64,000 nucleotides of DNA from Prosthecobacter gellanilyticus (GCF_007992435.1 NZ_BKAG01000005.1:158904-222903); one strand, 5' to 3'. Shown: positions 19,030-27,350, counted from the stretch's first letter. Made by a program: numbers and translations. The notes: generated from the sequence alone by a model not told the origin.

Positions 19030-19052
19030 ACTAGTCGGAAAAACCGACTAGT
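19030..19052. promoter_or_regulatory. perfect palindrome, probable operator of the GntR/LacI-type regulator
   Basis: ACTAGTCGG (19030-19038) and CCGACTAGT (19044-19052) are perfect 9-bp inverted repeats around AAAAA. The right edge is 9 nt before the ATG of the regulator at 19062. Short symmetrical sites at the promoter of their own gene are typical for GntR and LacI regulators. The site also lies in the 267-bp divergent region shared with the giant chimera gene, so it could control both. As RNA it could also form a hairpin over the ribosome site. Confidence 0.6.
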
Positions 19053-19061
19053 TTCAGCTTC

Positions 19062-20144
19062 ATGCAGCTTCTCAAGCGCCAGTCCCTGATCGACCAGGTC
19101 GCCGGTCACCTCCGTTGTGGCTTTGAGTCCGGCCAGTGGCAGGGCCGTCTTCCCGGCGTCCAGCGTCTGGCCACCGAGCTGGATGTTTCGAAAGACACCG
19201 TCCGTGCCGCGCTGAAGCTGCTGGAAAAGGACGGCACCCTGAAGCCGCAGGGAGCCGGTCGCTGCCGCGTCATCCCAGCCCAACGGCCTGCTCACCAATC
19301 CCAGCGCAGCCTCCGCATGGCCATCCTGCTGCCGGTGCCGCTGAAGGATGACAACGCCCACTCTCACCGCCTTATCCTCGGTGTTCAGAATGCGATTGAG
19401 TCGGATGGTCATGCCTGCACCATCGTCACTCAGCCGCCAGATGGCAGCCTGCGTCGTGTCACCCAATTGATTATGCAGACGGAGGCAGACGCCTGGGTGA
19501 TTTATGCGGGCCATCATGAATTGTTGAAGTGGTTCACCACCAAGCGCCTCCCGGCGCTCGCGCTCGGCGGCCGTCCGTTGGACCTTCCTATCGCACGTTC
19601 ACGCACCATCCTTGTGGAAGCCATGAACCAGTGCGTGGATGCTCTCATCGGCCTGGGTCATCGGCGCATGGTGTTGATCGCTCCGCAGCTCTGGCGCCAG
19701 CCCACGCCGAATCACACGGCTGAGGCGCTGCTCTCACGTCTGGCCCTGCACGGCATTCCTTCTTCCGAGTACAATCTGCCTGCCTGGAACGAAACACCTG
19801 AAGGCCTCGAGACACTTCTCAAAGCCCTCTTCTTTGCCACACCGCCCACAGCTCTGCTGCTGGCCGAGCCCATCTACTGCTCCGCCGTGCGCGCCTGGCT
19901 GGGCGAGCACGGCCTGCATGTGCCGCGTGATGTGTCCCTGGTGAATCTGCTGCCGGATCCCGTCTTCCAGATGCACCTTCCCGTCTACACAGGCTTCAAC
20001 TGGCCGGAAAGCGTGCACATCCACCGCATCCAGCGCTGGCTCGGGTCACTCCTCTCCGGCGAGCCGGATCTCGAAGACTACGTCGCCTATGCCACCTTCC
20101 ATCCCGGCGGCACCATCGGTCCGACGAGAGGCAATGTTCGTTAG
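19062..20144 (+). CDS. GntR-family regulator with LacI-type ligand-binding domain
   Basis: A 360-residue transcription factor. Residues about 5-72 form a GntR winged helix-turn-helix (GRLPGVQRLATELDVSKDTVRAALKLLEKDGTLKPQG, with the family G-x-LP and TVR-AL-L patterns). Residues about 85-350 resemble the periplasmic-binding-protein fold of LacI regulators (RMAILLPVPLKD, GHRRMVLIAPQ, LLLAEPIYCSAVRAWLGEHGLHVPRDVSLVNL). Such regulators in Verrucomicrobiota usually sense sugars. It lies divergent from the giant dehydrogenase chimera and convergent with a second haem-binding dehydrogenase, so these are its most likely targets, together with itself through the palindrome at 19030. It is followed by a BIME-like element. 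The ATG at 19062 is the only start that keeps the helix-turn-helix complete. Confidence 0.9.
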   Translation: MQLLKRQSLIDQVAGHLRCGFESGQWQGRLPGVQRLATELDVSKDTVRAALKLLEKDGTLKPQGAGRCRVIPAQRPAHQSQRSLRMAILLPVPLKDDNAHSHRLILGVQNAIESDGHACTIVTQPPDGSLRRVTQLIMQTEADAWVIYAGHHELLKWFTTKRLPALALGGRPLDLPIARSRTILVEAMNQCVDALIGLGHRRMVLIAPQLWRQPTPNHTAEALLSRLALHGIPSSEYNLPAWNETPEGLETLLKALFFATPPTALLLAEPIYCSAVRAWLGEHGLHVPRDVSLVNLLPDPVFQMHLPVYTGFNWPESVHIHRIQRWLGSLLSGEPDLEDYVAYATFHPGGTIGPTRGNVR

Positions 20145-20160
20145 GCTCGGTCTATTCAAA

Positions 20161-20246
20161 CTCACCCCTTCATCGCGGACGAAACCCCATTGGAATGGGG
20201 TTCAACGCCGGCCCGGCCGTACCACCCCATTCCAATGGGGTGGCGC
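20161..20246. repeat. BIME-like intergenic palindromic repeat, copy 1
   Basis: Two 18-bp units, ACCCCATTGGAATGGGGT at 20184-20201 and its exact reverse complement at 20224-20241, each nearly palindromic, are separated by 22 bp. The same element with the same flanks (CTCACC..., ATCGC..GA.GAAA, TTCAACG, TACCACC) occurs again at 24741-24825. It sits between the convergent stops of the regulator and the haem-binding dehydrogenase, so it may also act as a bidirectional terminator. The layout is that of REP/BIME elements mobilised by RAYT transposases elsewhere in a genome; no such gene is in this window. Confidence 0.8.
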
Positions 20247-20277
20247 TGAGGAGTCCGATGGATTCTGATTCCATCCA

Positions 20278-23200
20278 TCATTTCGCGACCTTCTCATCAC
20301 CATGGCTGGAGGAGTCCTTCAGCTTGCCCACATTTGCCTGGGTGCGGTCACTGAGGAAGGACACAAGGTCACGCAGATCACGCGGTGGCAGGGAAAGGGC
20401 CATCGGCGGCATGGCGGACATCGGTGGCGTGATGGCCTTGATCTTCGCTCGCGGGAGGGTGACCTCTTTGTTGTCCAGACCAACCACGGTGACGTTGTCC
20501 TTGTCCTCCTTGGGAATACGGCCCGCGATGAGGCTGCCATCCTCCAGCGTGATGCTGGAAAGGCCGTAACCCTGCGCGATCTCGGCGTTCGGATTCACGA
20601 GAGACTCGACGAGCTTCTCGGGCTTCAAGCGCTCCGCCACCACCGTGAGCGGCGGACCCTGCACACCGCCTTCTTCGCCGATCTTGTGACACTGCAGGCA
20701 GGCACCTTGATTGCGGAAAACCACCTCCCCCTTCTTCACGTCACCACCCGTCATGCTCAGGCGTGGCACTGCATCCAGCGCCGTGGCGGCAAAGGCTCCT
20801 GCTTGCTCTTTCGCGGCATTGTCAGAGGACGTTTGCAGCGCTAGGAAAAGGTCCAGCCAAAGCTCCCGGCGCAGCCCTGAGCTCTCACGCTTGTTCCAGC
20901 GCTCCAGAGCTTCCACCGGATGCAGTGTGGCAATGATCTCCAAGCCTGCACGAGCAGCCGCCAGCGGAGCCTTGTCCGCCGCACGACGTGCTGCATCCGC
21001 GATGCCATCCACCTTCATGGTTAGGCCATGACGAAGCGCCGAGGCGGCGACTTCACCATCAGCATCCGCCAGACGTGCCGCCACCACGGCACGAGCCTGA
21101 TCCGGCGCGCTCTTCACCAGGCTGTCGAGCGCTGCCACACGCACGCTGGCATCCAGCTTCGCATTGGCGATCTGCTCTTTCAGCGTGGCCTCTCCCAGCA
21201 CCAGGTCGGTGGCATCGGCCAGCTTCAAAGCCAGTGCCGCAAGCTGCTGCGGAGGCTTGGAGTCGAGGAACAGCTTCAGCTCGGCACCGATGGTACTGCC
21301 CAGTGTTTTCATGGAACGTGCATCACCGTTGATCGGGCGATAGCCACCGAGCACTGGATCCGCCGTGATACGCTTTTCCCACAGGCGCAGGGCCTGCAGC
21401 GCCGCTTCACGCACATTCAGCTCCAGCGCTCCGTTGCTCGCGATCTGCATCAGGCGCTGAGCATGAGCCGCCGTGCCACGACGATAGTTCGCCGCGATGA
21501 CCCGACGCTGCACGGTCGGTGGCAGTTGCGTGGCCTGGAGATCCAGAGATGCGATGGCATCACCCGCGGCACCATCCACCGCCTTTGTGTCATAGATGGC
21601 GCGCACGGCTTCGGTGCGAATCTGCGCATCCGCATCTGTGAGGAAGCGCACCAGCTCGGCGCTCTCATGCCGGCGAAGGTAAAGCAGCGTCATCAGACGC
21701 ACTTCACGCTGTGCGTCCGCAGCATGAGCCAGTGCGCTTTCCACCGTGCTGACGCGGTCCAGCGCGGCGAGGCAGGCATGACGCAGCACCGGATCCACCG
21801 AGCCCTGGGCATTCGCGGCGACGAGTTGATAGAGCGCCTTGATCACTTCCTGATCTCCAGTCTTCGCCACACGGCTCACCGAGATGGCGGCGAGCGAGCG
21901 CACACGTGCGGATTCGTCCTTCAGCATCTCCAGCAGACGGGCGCGGGTCTCATCGCCGTTGGCTTCACCCAGCACACGGGCCGCATTCGCACGCACTTCG
22001 GGTTCTGCATCACGCGTGAGGCTGATCAGTGCTTCCTGCGCCTTAGCGTCATCCTGGCGCATGAGCTGGCCCAGACCCCACACACCATGCAGACGTGTCG
22101 TCAAAGCCACTGACTTCTCCTTGGCGACGCTGGCGAGCGACGCCTGACCTTTGGCACCCAGTTTGACCAGTTCAAACTGCGCCATCTGACGCATGCGCTT
22201 GTCGGGATCGCTGAGGGCCAGCACCAGTTTGTCGGTGCTGTCTTTGGCCAAACCAACTTTGAATCTCTCCGCGCTCTTGGCTCCGGCTTCCTGAAGCTTC
22301 TTGTCGGTTGGAGTCAGCGCATGAATGGCGCCGTTGGTGTTGATGCTCCAGCCGCCGCCGAAGTCGCAGATGTAGATTTTGCCATCAAAGCCCAGCTCCA
22401 CATCACTCATGCCCACGCCCGTGGCGATGGAGCGATCAGACTCAAGTGCGTAACCTGCGCCCGAAGGCTTCACGGCGATGTCGACCAAGTTGCAGCTCGT
22501 CACCGCGCCGCCGTAGTCAGCGAGCAGGAAGTGACCACGCAGATCGTTAGGCGCAGCATCGCCCGTCACATAGGTCACACCGGAGGGGCCGCGTGCCACA
22601 TTGGCGGCCGGCGGATACACCCACTGCGGCTGCTCTTCATTGAAGGGTGCGAACATCTTCTCCGCCACCCACATGGACTTCGCGGGATGAAACTCCTCCC
22701 AGTCCAGCGAGCCCACATACTGGTGCGCGGATTGATGCCGCATGTCCCAGCCAGAGTCCGTGCCTTCCAGCGCATAGACCATGCGCGCCTTGTCACCGAT
22801 GTCGCCCGTGTTGTCGAAGGTGAAAAGATTGCCCAGCTCATCAAAGGCCAGCTCGGTGGGGTTGCGCAGACCTTTGCAGAAAACCTCAAAGTTACTGCCA
22901 TCGGATTCGCATCGGAAGATGGCACCCGTGCCGGGTCCGGAAAGCACACGGCCATCCTTCGTCGTCACATGATAGCCACGATCACCGACTGAAAAATACA
23001 GACGTCCATCCGGTCCACGGATGATGCCATGCAGATCATGACCGATGAAGGACACGCGCACACCGAAACCACTGACAAGCGCCTCGCTGCTGTCCGCCAC
23101 TCCATCATCATTCTTGTCCGTCAGCTTCCACAGGCTCGGGATGCAGGTGAAGTACACGCCATCATCCTCCGGCAGCACGGAGAAGCCGATGCCGTCCAGC

Positions 23201-23703
23201 GGCTGATGAAACTGATCGCTGAAAAGCGCGCGATGATCCGCCGCGCCATTGCCATCGCGATCCTCCAGACGAATCAGACGGTCCGCCGTGTCTGTGAAGA
23301 AGCCTTCCGGAAAGCGGCCAGGGATGGAAGCATACAGCTTCGAGCGGTCTTCCAGGGTTTGGGATTGGAAGTCGCCACGGATGAACTCATTCACCCCGCG
23401 CAGATCAGGCACACCCTGCCAGAACCGGTTCACCTCAGCCACAAAGATGCGTCCCTGACGATCAATGCCGAAGCTGCCGGGATTCTCCACAAACGGGAAA
23501 CGCACCCACGTGTGACCTTGCAGCCCATCGTGCTTCACCGCGCCGGAGAAGTTCTCCGGCTTGTTGTTCATCGCCGGCAGATCCTTTTCCGCCACGGTGG
23601 GCAGCGGCTTGTGACGCTGGGCCATCTCCTGCGCGGTCACGGCATGCAGCGCATGGGTTGAAGCCAGGAGGCAGAAGGCGGAAAGTGAAGCAGCGGATCT
23701 CAT
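20278..23703 (-). CDS. PVC-type haem-binding membrane-bound dehydrogenase with HEAT repeats
   Basis: An 1141-residue protein starting at the ATG at 23701-23703 (MRSAASLSAFCLLASTHALHA, signal peptide); a TTG five codons upstream is less likely. Residues about 60-480 form the propeller of the putative membrane-bound dehydrogenase family (TIGR02604 type: GFSVLPEDDGVYFTCIPSLWKLTD, GLRNPTELAFDELGNLFTFDN). Residues about 500-960 are HEAT-like helical repeats (PEVRANAARVLGEANGD, ARVRSLAAISVSRV). The C-terminal haem domain (TIGR02603 type) has CLQCH at 1002-1006 and EEGGVQGPPLTVV, LVESLVNPNAEIAQGY, DGSLIAGRI, MPPMALSLPPRDLRDLVSFL. These proteins are expanded in Planctomycetota and Verrucomicrobiota and probably oxidise carbohydrates in the periplasm; the substrate is unknown. 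It is convergent with the GntR-type regulator gene. Confidence 0.94.
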   Translation of the reverse strand: MRSAASLSAFCLLASTHALHAVTAQEMAQRHKPLPTVAEKDLPAMNNKPENFSGAVKHDGLQGHTWVRFPFVENPGSFGIDRQGRIFVAEVNRFWQGVPDLRGVNEFIRGDFQSQTLEDRSKLYASIPGRFPEGFFTDTADRLIRLEDRDGNGAADHRALFSDQFHQPLDGIGFSVLPEDDGVYFTCIPSLWKLTDKNDDGVADSSEALVSGFGVRVSFIGHDLHGIIRGPDGRLYFSVGDRGYHVTTKDGRVLSGPGTGAIFRCESDGSNFEVFCKGLRNPTELAFDELGNLFTFDNTGDIGDKARMVYALEGTDSGWDMRHQSAHQYVGSLDWEEFHPAKSMWVAEKMFAPFNEEQPQWVYPPAANVARGPSGVTYVTGDAAPNDLRGHFLLADYGGAVTSCNLVDIAVKPSGAGYALESDRSIATGVGMSDVELGFDGKIYICDFGGGWSINTNGAIHALTPTDKKLQEAGAKSAERFKVGLAKDSTDKLVLALSDPDKRMRQMAQFELVKLGAKGQASLASVAKEKSVALTTRLHGVWGLGQLMRQDDAKAQEALISLTRDAEPEVRANAARVLGEANGDETRARLLEMLKDESARVRSLAAISVSRVAKTGDQEVIKALYQLVAANAQGSVDPVLRHACLAALDRVSTVESALAHAADAQREVRLMTLLYLRRHESAELVRFLTDADAQIRTEAVRAIYDTKAVDGAAGDAIASLDLQATQLPPTVQRRVIAANYRRGTAAHAQRLMQIASNGALELNVREAALQALRLWEKRITADPVLGGYRPINGDARSMKTLGSTIGAELKLFLDSKPPQQLAALALKLADATDLVLGEATLKEQIANAKLDASVRVAALDSLVKSAPDQARAVVAARLADADGEVAASALRHGLTMKVDGIADAARRAADKAPLAAARAGLEIIATLHPVEALERWNKRESSGLRRELWLDLFLALQTSSDNAAKEQAGAFAATALDAVPRLSMTGGDVKKGEVVFRNQGACLQCHKIGEEGGVQGPPLTVVAERLKPEKLVESLVNPNAEIAQGYGLSSITLEDGSLIAGRIPKEDKDNVTVVGLDNKEVTLPRAKIKAITPPMSAMPPMALSLPPRDLRDLVSFLSDRTQANVGKLKDSSSHGDEKVAK

Positions 23704-23767
23704 GTGAGGGGTCCGCAATCTGGTTTCAGCTTCCGCCGAAATAAAGCGCTGTTTGCTGTTTCGCGGA

Positions 23768-24205
23768 TCAGGAGGTCCTCATGGCCTTTTCATCAGGTGA
23801 CGGCATCGCGGCGAGGGCAAAAGCCGCGGCTGCCGCCGTGAAAACGGAGTAGTTCAGCGGTGCCTTCACCCCCAGTGCCACCACCATGGACACGCCGAAG
23901 CCTAACAAAAGCAGCATGCTGCCATAGGCCGCGAGCCGAGTCTGCCAGCCTGTCAGCAGCCAGACACCAAGCACGATCTCCGCCATCGTGGCCACCCAGG
24001 CTGCGGCCTGCACCGCCGTTTGGGGAAGGTAGAACAGCAGCGTGCCGGTGTACTCCACAAACGGCGGCCACGCACCCCACGCCACATTTGCCGCGCCGGG
24101 CGGACCGCAAAGTCCAAAGCGGTCCGCCACGGCAAAGAGAAAGGCCGAGGAAAGACTGAGCCGCAGAGCCCAGCTCACGGCGCTTGTGAGGGCAGGTGAG
24201 TTCAT
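23768..24205 (-). CDS. DoxX-family membrane protein
   Basis: A 145-residue protein with four hydrophobic segments and the DoxX pattern: LRLSLSSAFLFAVADRFGLCG near the start, then WVATMAEIVLGVWLLTGWQTRLAAYGSMLLLLGFGVSMVVALGVKAPLNYSVFTAAAAAFALA. DoxX-like proteins act in the cytoplasmic membrane and some are linked to thiol or quinone redox processes; a precise role cannot be given. The ATG at 24203-24205 overlaps the stop of the cupin gene (ATGA at 24202-24205), so the two are translated in a coupled way. A DoxX-cupin pair suggests a shared small-molecule redox or detoxification function, which is inference. Confidence 0.86.
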   Translation of the reverse strand: MNSPALTSAVSWALRLSLSSAFLFAVADRFGLCGPPGAANVAWGAWPPFVEYTGTLLFYLPQTAVQAAAWVATMAEIVLGVWLLTGWQTRLAAYGSMLLLLGFGVSMVVALGVKAPLNYSVFTAAAAAFALAAMPSPDEKAMRTS

Positions 24206-24630
24206 TTCTTCGGATGAGCGTCATGACCTTCAAGCGGCACGGAAAGCGGTGCACCCTTTGGATTCACCACAAAGGCGATGATGATGGTGGTGACTGATTT
24301 GTCCGGGTTCTTCGCCACCAGGTGATGACTGCCCGGAGGCTCAAAGAAGATGTCTCCAGCCTTCAGGACCTTGAGTTCCTCACCCTTGATCTGAAACTCC
24401 AGCGTGCCCGCTTCCACATACCCGGTGACCATGCCGGGATGCATGTGTGGAGGTGCCTCGGCACCCGGCTTGACGACGATCTTCTTCACCACCACCTCCT
24501 TGTCTGCGAGCTCAGGATGATCACGTTTAAAAATCTCCGTGATGGTCACAGGAGCTTCATCCGCGGCAGCAGCAGCGCCGAGGAAGGCAAACGACAAAAG
24601 GGCGAGGATGAGTTGGGTAGGCTTTTTCAT
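24202..24630 (-). CDS. exported cupin-domain protein
   Basis: A 142-residue single-domain cupin. The chosen ATG (24628-24630) begins MKKPTQLILALLSFAFLGAAAAA, a typical signal peptide, and is preceded by CATCCAACC; an ATG six codons earlier is possible. The cupin metal motif is visible: PPHMHPG followed by GYVEAGTLEFQIKG (motif 1) and GDIFFEPPGSHHLVAKN (motif 2), so it likely binds a metal ion in the periplasm. Many such proteins are annotated only as cupins, and no substrate can be given. It is coupled to a DoxX gene by a 4-bp overlap. A BIME-like repeat lies upstream (24741-24825). Confidence 0.9.
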   Translation of the reverse strand: MKKPTQLILALLSFAFLGAAAAADEAPVTITEIFKRDHPELADKEVVVKKIVVKPGAEAPPHMHPGMVTGYVEAGTLEFQIKGEELKVLKAGDIFFEPPGSHHLVAKNPDKSVTTIIIAFVVNPKGAPLSVPLEGHDAHPKK

Positions 24631-24740
24631 GGTTGGATGGAGGTTCATCACCAAGTCAGACGATTGGCCTGCTCGATTTGTGACAGGTCTTGGACAATTC
24701 ATGAAAAGTTCTCATGTACCATGTCACACATCATTTCAGA

Positions 24741-24825
24741 CTCACCTGTGGATCGCAGATGAAACCCCATTGGAATGGGGTTCAACGTCTGGCTCGTTGG
24801 TACCACCCCATTCCAATGGGGTGGA
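24741..24825. repeat. BIME-like intergenic palindromic repeat, copy 2
   Basis: Second copy of the element at 20161. The two 18-bp units lie at 24764-24781 and 24805-24822, in opposite orientation and separated by 23 bp (one base more than in copy 1). Units are identical between copies, flanks are similar, and the loop between units has diverged (GGCTCGTTGG in place of GCCCGGCCG). Here it sits between two genes transcribed in the same direction, upstream of the cupin gene, so it is not simply a terminator for convergent genes. Confidence 0.8.
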
Positions 24826-24864
24826 GTTAGCAATATCACCGAGTCTAGAGTCACCCATCAAAGG

Positions 24865-25317
24865 TCACACCGTCACGCGACCTTCATCGATGTCGATGAA
24901 CTCAAACATCGTCTGCACGGTGCCTGCAGGCAGACCGATCTCGGCAAGGCGCTCGTTCAGTCTCTGCGTGCCGGCATCGCGCCAGCCGCGCTTGAGCATG
25001 AAGCCGTTCCAGATTTCGATCTGCTCCTCTGTCGGCTTGGTGCCATTGGCGTAGGCCCATTCGAGCAGTTCCTCATCACTGCGCCCGCCTTTCAGCGCTT
25101 CAGCTTCCAGCGCGGCATAGTCGATCTGCAAAAACGAGCAGCAGCGGTTGTCAAAGCCGCCTTTCACCGCGCCACGCATGGGCTGCCAGTCGGCGGGCAG
25201 TTTGCCTGCGGCGTTGAGGCGGATCTTGTCCAGCATGCGGCCAAAGTAGACGAGGCCGTTGATTTGATCAGAGGGACTGCGCAGCCCGGGAATGAGAGTA
25301 GGGTAGGGGAGAGCCAT
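24865..25317 (-). CDS. DUF5069 domain protein
   Basis: A 150-residue protein recognised as DUF5069, a family frequent in Verrucomicrobiota and cyanobacteria: PYPTLIPGLRSPSDQINGLVYFGRMLDKIRL at the N-terminus, GFDNRCCSFLQIDYAALEAE in the middle, GRSDEELLEWAYANG and EIWNGFMLKRGWRDAGTQRLNE at the C-terminus. No signal peptide or membrane segment is seen, so it is cytoplasmic. The function is unknown. It is divergent from the NHL-repeat gene at 25451, with 133 bp between them, and 234 bp upstream of the cupin gene, so probably its own transcript. Confidence 0.88.
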   Translation of the reverse strand: MALPYPTLIPGLRSPSDQINGLVYFGRMLDKIRLNAAGKLPADWQPMRGAVKGGFDNRCCSFLQIDYAALEAEALKGGRSDEELLEWAYANGTKPTEEQIEIWNGFMLKRGWRDAGTQRLNERLAEIGLPAGTVQTMFEFIDIDEGRVTV

Positions 25318-25450
25318 AGAGAGACCCTACATACGCATCACCTTTCCACACGGATGATTCCATCGTGGGACTCTGAATATCCCGTTCCCGGGGAGATGCC
25401 CGCAGGAGTTTGATCTTGTCGGCGTTCTCTCCGCTCATCACACTTCCGCC

Positions 25451-26551
25451 ATGGCACCCACACGTCGTCACTTCATCGCCGGACTCAGCACTGCGCTGGC
25501 CGCCACCTGGACAGAAACCCTGCGCGCCGCGCCGGATCCAAAGAAGGATGTCGTCATCGGCCATGGCACGCATCGCTACAAGGTGAACAAAGACTGGGTG
25601 CCCGCGGGGCAGGGGCGCTTTCACCCCATCCTGAACTGCCATGAGATGGTGCAGGTCAAAGACGGCCGCCTGTTCATGGTCGGCGACCATTGGGATAACC
25701 AAATGCTGGTCTTCAAGTCCGACGGCACCATCCTCGAATCCTGGGGCAGTGCCTGGCCGGGCGGACATGGCCTGACTTTGAGCCAGGAGAATGGAGCGGA
25801 GTTCCTTTTCCTCACGGACAGCGGCCTGTGGAAAAGCGGCGGTGGCGGCTATCGCCAGACAGGTCGCGTGACGAAGATGGATCTCACCGGCAAGGAAATC
25901 TTCAGCCTCAGTCATCCGATGATGGTCGGCGCCTATGAGCCTGACATGGTTTACAATCCCACCGAGGTCGCCATCGCTCCGAATGGCGACATTTATGTCG
26001 TGGATGGATATGGCTCGCAGTTCGTGCTGCACTACGATCATAACGGCAAGTTCATCAACCGTTTCGGCGGCAAGGAAGGCGTGCCCGAGGAACAGCGCCT
26101 GAACAACGCGCACGGTATTGCCATCGACACCCGTCAGGGCGCCGACAAGGCCACGGTCATCGTCACCTCACGTGCCGACAACTGCTTCCGCCGCTTCACG
26201 CTGGACGGGAAGTATCTCGAAACCATCGCCGTGCCGGGTGCCATGGTCTGCCGGCCCGTCATCGCCGGTAACGAAATGTATGCCGGCGTGTGCTGGTCCA
26301 AGACACCTGAGATCAACAAGCTGCCGCAGAATCCCTCCGGCTTCACCGTCGTGCTCGATGCCGCCGGAAAAGTTATCAGCGCCCCCGGCGGCAGCGAGCC
26401 CGTGTATGAGGATGGAAAGCTCAAACCCCTCACCCAGGCCGAGCGCATCTTTGATCACGGCCACGACGTCTGCGTCCTGGAAAACGGCGACCTCGTCGTC
26501 TGCCAGTGGAACGCTTTTCAGACTTACCCGATCAAGCTGGAGAAGGTGTGA
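25451..26551 (+). CDS. Tat-exported NHL-repeat (six-bladed propeller) protein
   Basis: A 366-residue protein beginning MAPTRRHFIAGLSTALAATW, a twin-arginine signal, so it is exported folded. The rest is an NHL-type propeller: VKDGRLFMVGDHWDNQMLVFKSDG, PTEVAIAPNGDIYVVDGYGSQFVLHYDHNGKFI, LNNAHGIAIDTRQG, FRRFTLDGKYLETI, and a last blade VLENGDLVVCQWN. The blades resemble peptidylglycine alpha-amidating lyase-like bacterial proteins, but key catalytic residues cannot be judged by eye, so I leave the function open. It is the only gene on its transcript as far as seen; the downstream PH-domain gene begins 103 bp later after a 14-bp palindrome. Confidence 0.86.
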   Translation: MAPTRRHFIAGLSTALAATWTETLRAAPDPKKDVVIGHGTHRYKVNKDWVPAGQGRFHPILNCHEMVQVKDGRLFMVGDHWDNQMLVFKSDGTILESWGSAWPGGHGLTLSQENGAEFLFLTDSGLWKSGGGGYRQTGRVTKMDLTGKEIFSLSHPMMVGAYEPDMVYNPTEVAIAPNGDIYVVDGYGSQFVLHYDHNGKFINRFGGKEGVPEEQRLNNAHGIAIDTRQGADKATVIVTSRADNCFRRFTLDGKYLETIAVPGAMVCRPVIAGNEMYAGVCWSKTPEINKLPQNPSGFTVVLDAAGKVISAPGGSEPVYEDGKLKPLTQAERIFDHGHDVCVLENGDLVVCQWNAFQTYPIKLEKV

Positions 26552-26559
26552 GGGGCCTG

Positions 26560-26573
26560 AAGTCACGTGACTT
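26560..26573. promoter_or_regulatory. 14-bp perfect palindrome AAGTCACGTGACTT
   Basis: AAGTCACGTGACTT is fully self-complementary and lies 9 bp after the NHL gene stop and about 80 bp upstream of the PH-domain gene. It may be an operator for the downstream gene; without a loop it is not a good hairpin. No regulator can be assigned. Confidence 0.35.
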
Positions 26574-26654
26574 TCTGGTTCGCCGGTTACAAAATACTGT
26601 CTAAATTCGCGTTCAGTTCGTTAGCCAGATCATCCAAGACTCCGTCCGCGCCCC

Positions 26655-27194
26655 ATGAACTCTGAATCCATCACCCCCGCCGCAGTCGAAACCTCTCTCT
26701 GGAAAGGCAATACCTCTCAGTGGGTGCATTTTTGGTACTACCTCTTTTGCATCATTATCGCCGTTGGGATCGGCGTGGGCGCCACGATCATGGCCCCTGC
26801 GACGGCGGGGCTCGCTTACGTGGCGCTGGTTATTCCCTTGCTCATGTGGCTGATCCGCTGGTGGGTCACCAAGTGCACCCACTATGAACTGACCACGCAG
26901 CGTCTGAAGATCTCCACCGGCGTGCTGAACCGCCAGCTCGATGAACTGGAGCTCTTCCGCGTGAAGGACTACGCCATGGACCAGCCTCTGGCCCTGCGCC
27001 TCGTCGGTCTCGGCAACCTAACCCTCGTGACCAGCGATGCCAGCACACCCACCGTGGCCATGCGTGCCATCGCCAATGTCGAGGACGTGCGTGAGAAGCT
27101 CCGCACCGCCGTGCAGGCTGAGCGTGACCGCAAGCGTGTCCGTGAGATGGATGTCGACAATCTCGATCCAGGCGCAGCGCCTGCTATTGGTTGA
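26655..27194 (+). CDS. bacterial PH-domain membrane protein (YdbS/YdbT-like)
   Basis: A 179-residue protein with two closely spaced membrane segments (about residues 27-67: FWYYLFCIIIAVGIGVGAT and GLAYVALVIPLLMWLIRWW), followed by a bacterial PH domain of the YdbS type (CTHYELTTQRLKISTGVLNRQLDELELFRVKDYAMDQPLALRLVGLGNLTLVTSDASTP is the region, with the typical Y-LT-QRL and LG-LTL-TSD patterns). A charged tail follows (VQAERDRKRVREMD). The role of such proteins is poorly known; membrane stress and envelope functions have been suggested. The gene ends 2 bp before a long inverted repeat (27196-27342) and converges with the gluconate dehydrogenase-like gene. Confidence 0.9.
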   Translation: MNSESITPAAVETSLWKGNTSQWVHFWYYLFCIIIAVGIGVGATIMAPATAGLAYVALVIPLLMWLIRWWVTKCTHYELTTQRLKISTGVLNRQLDELELFRVKDYAMDQPLALRLVGLGNLTLVTSDASTPTVAMRAIANVEDVREKLRTAVQAERDRKRVREMDVDNLDPGAAPAIG

Positions 27195-27195
27195 T

Positions 27196-27342
27196 ATGGA
27201 CTGCGGCAGCCCTGCTGCCGCTTTAGGGTATGGGCAGCCTTGCTGCCTGGAGGAGAGCCTCGATTAAACGCCTGACATTTCTGTGTTGCGACGGCCAGCA
27301 GGCTGGCCTGGAGAAAGCGGCAGCAGGGCTGCCGCAGTCCAT
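27196..27342. repeat. intergenic element with 29-bp perfect inverted repeats
   Basis: The 29 bp at 27196-27224 are the exact reverse complement of 27314-27342. Each arm is itself an imperfect palindrome (GCGGCAG ... CTGCCGC), and the 89-bp interior holds two further small palindromes (GGCAGCCTTGCTGCC, GGCCAGCAGGCTGGCC). This is the same two-inverted-units design as the elements at 20161 and 24741, but with a different sequence. It fills the gap between two convergent genes, so it can act as a bidirectional terminator. Confidence 0.85.
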
Positions 27343-27350
27343 GTGGGCCT

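Noticed and set aside
21028..22113. 361-codon plus-strand frame inside the haem-binding dehydrogenase gene
   Set aside because: Antisense of HEAT repeats; His/Arg-rich and no family pattern.
25268..26113. 281-codon minus-strand frame overlapping the NHL gene
   Set aside because: Overlaps both the NHL gene and DUF5069 start; no recognisable domain.
27196..27342. Considered as a small transposon (MITE)
   Set aside because: No target-site duplication is visible at the ends and each arm is itself palindromic, which fits REP/BIME units better than terminal repeats of an insertion.
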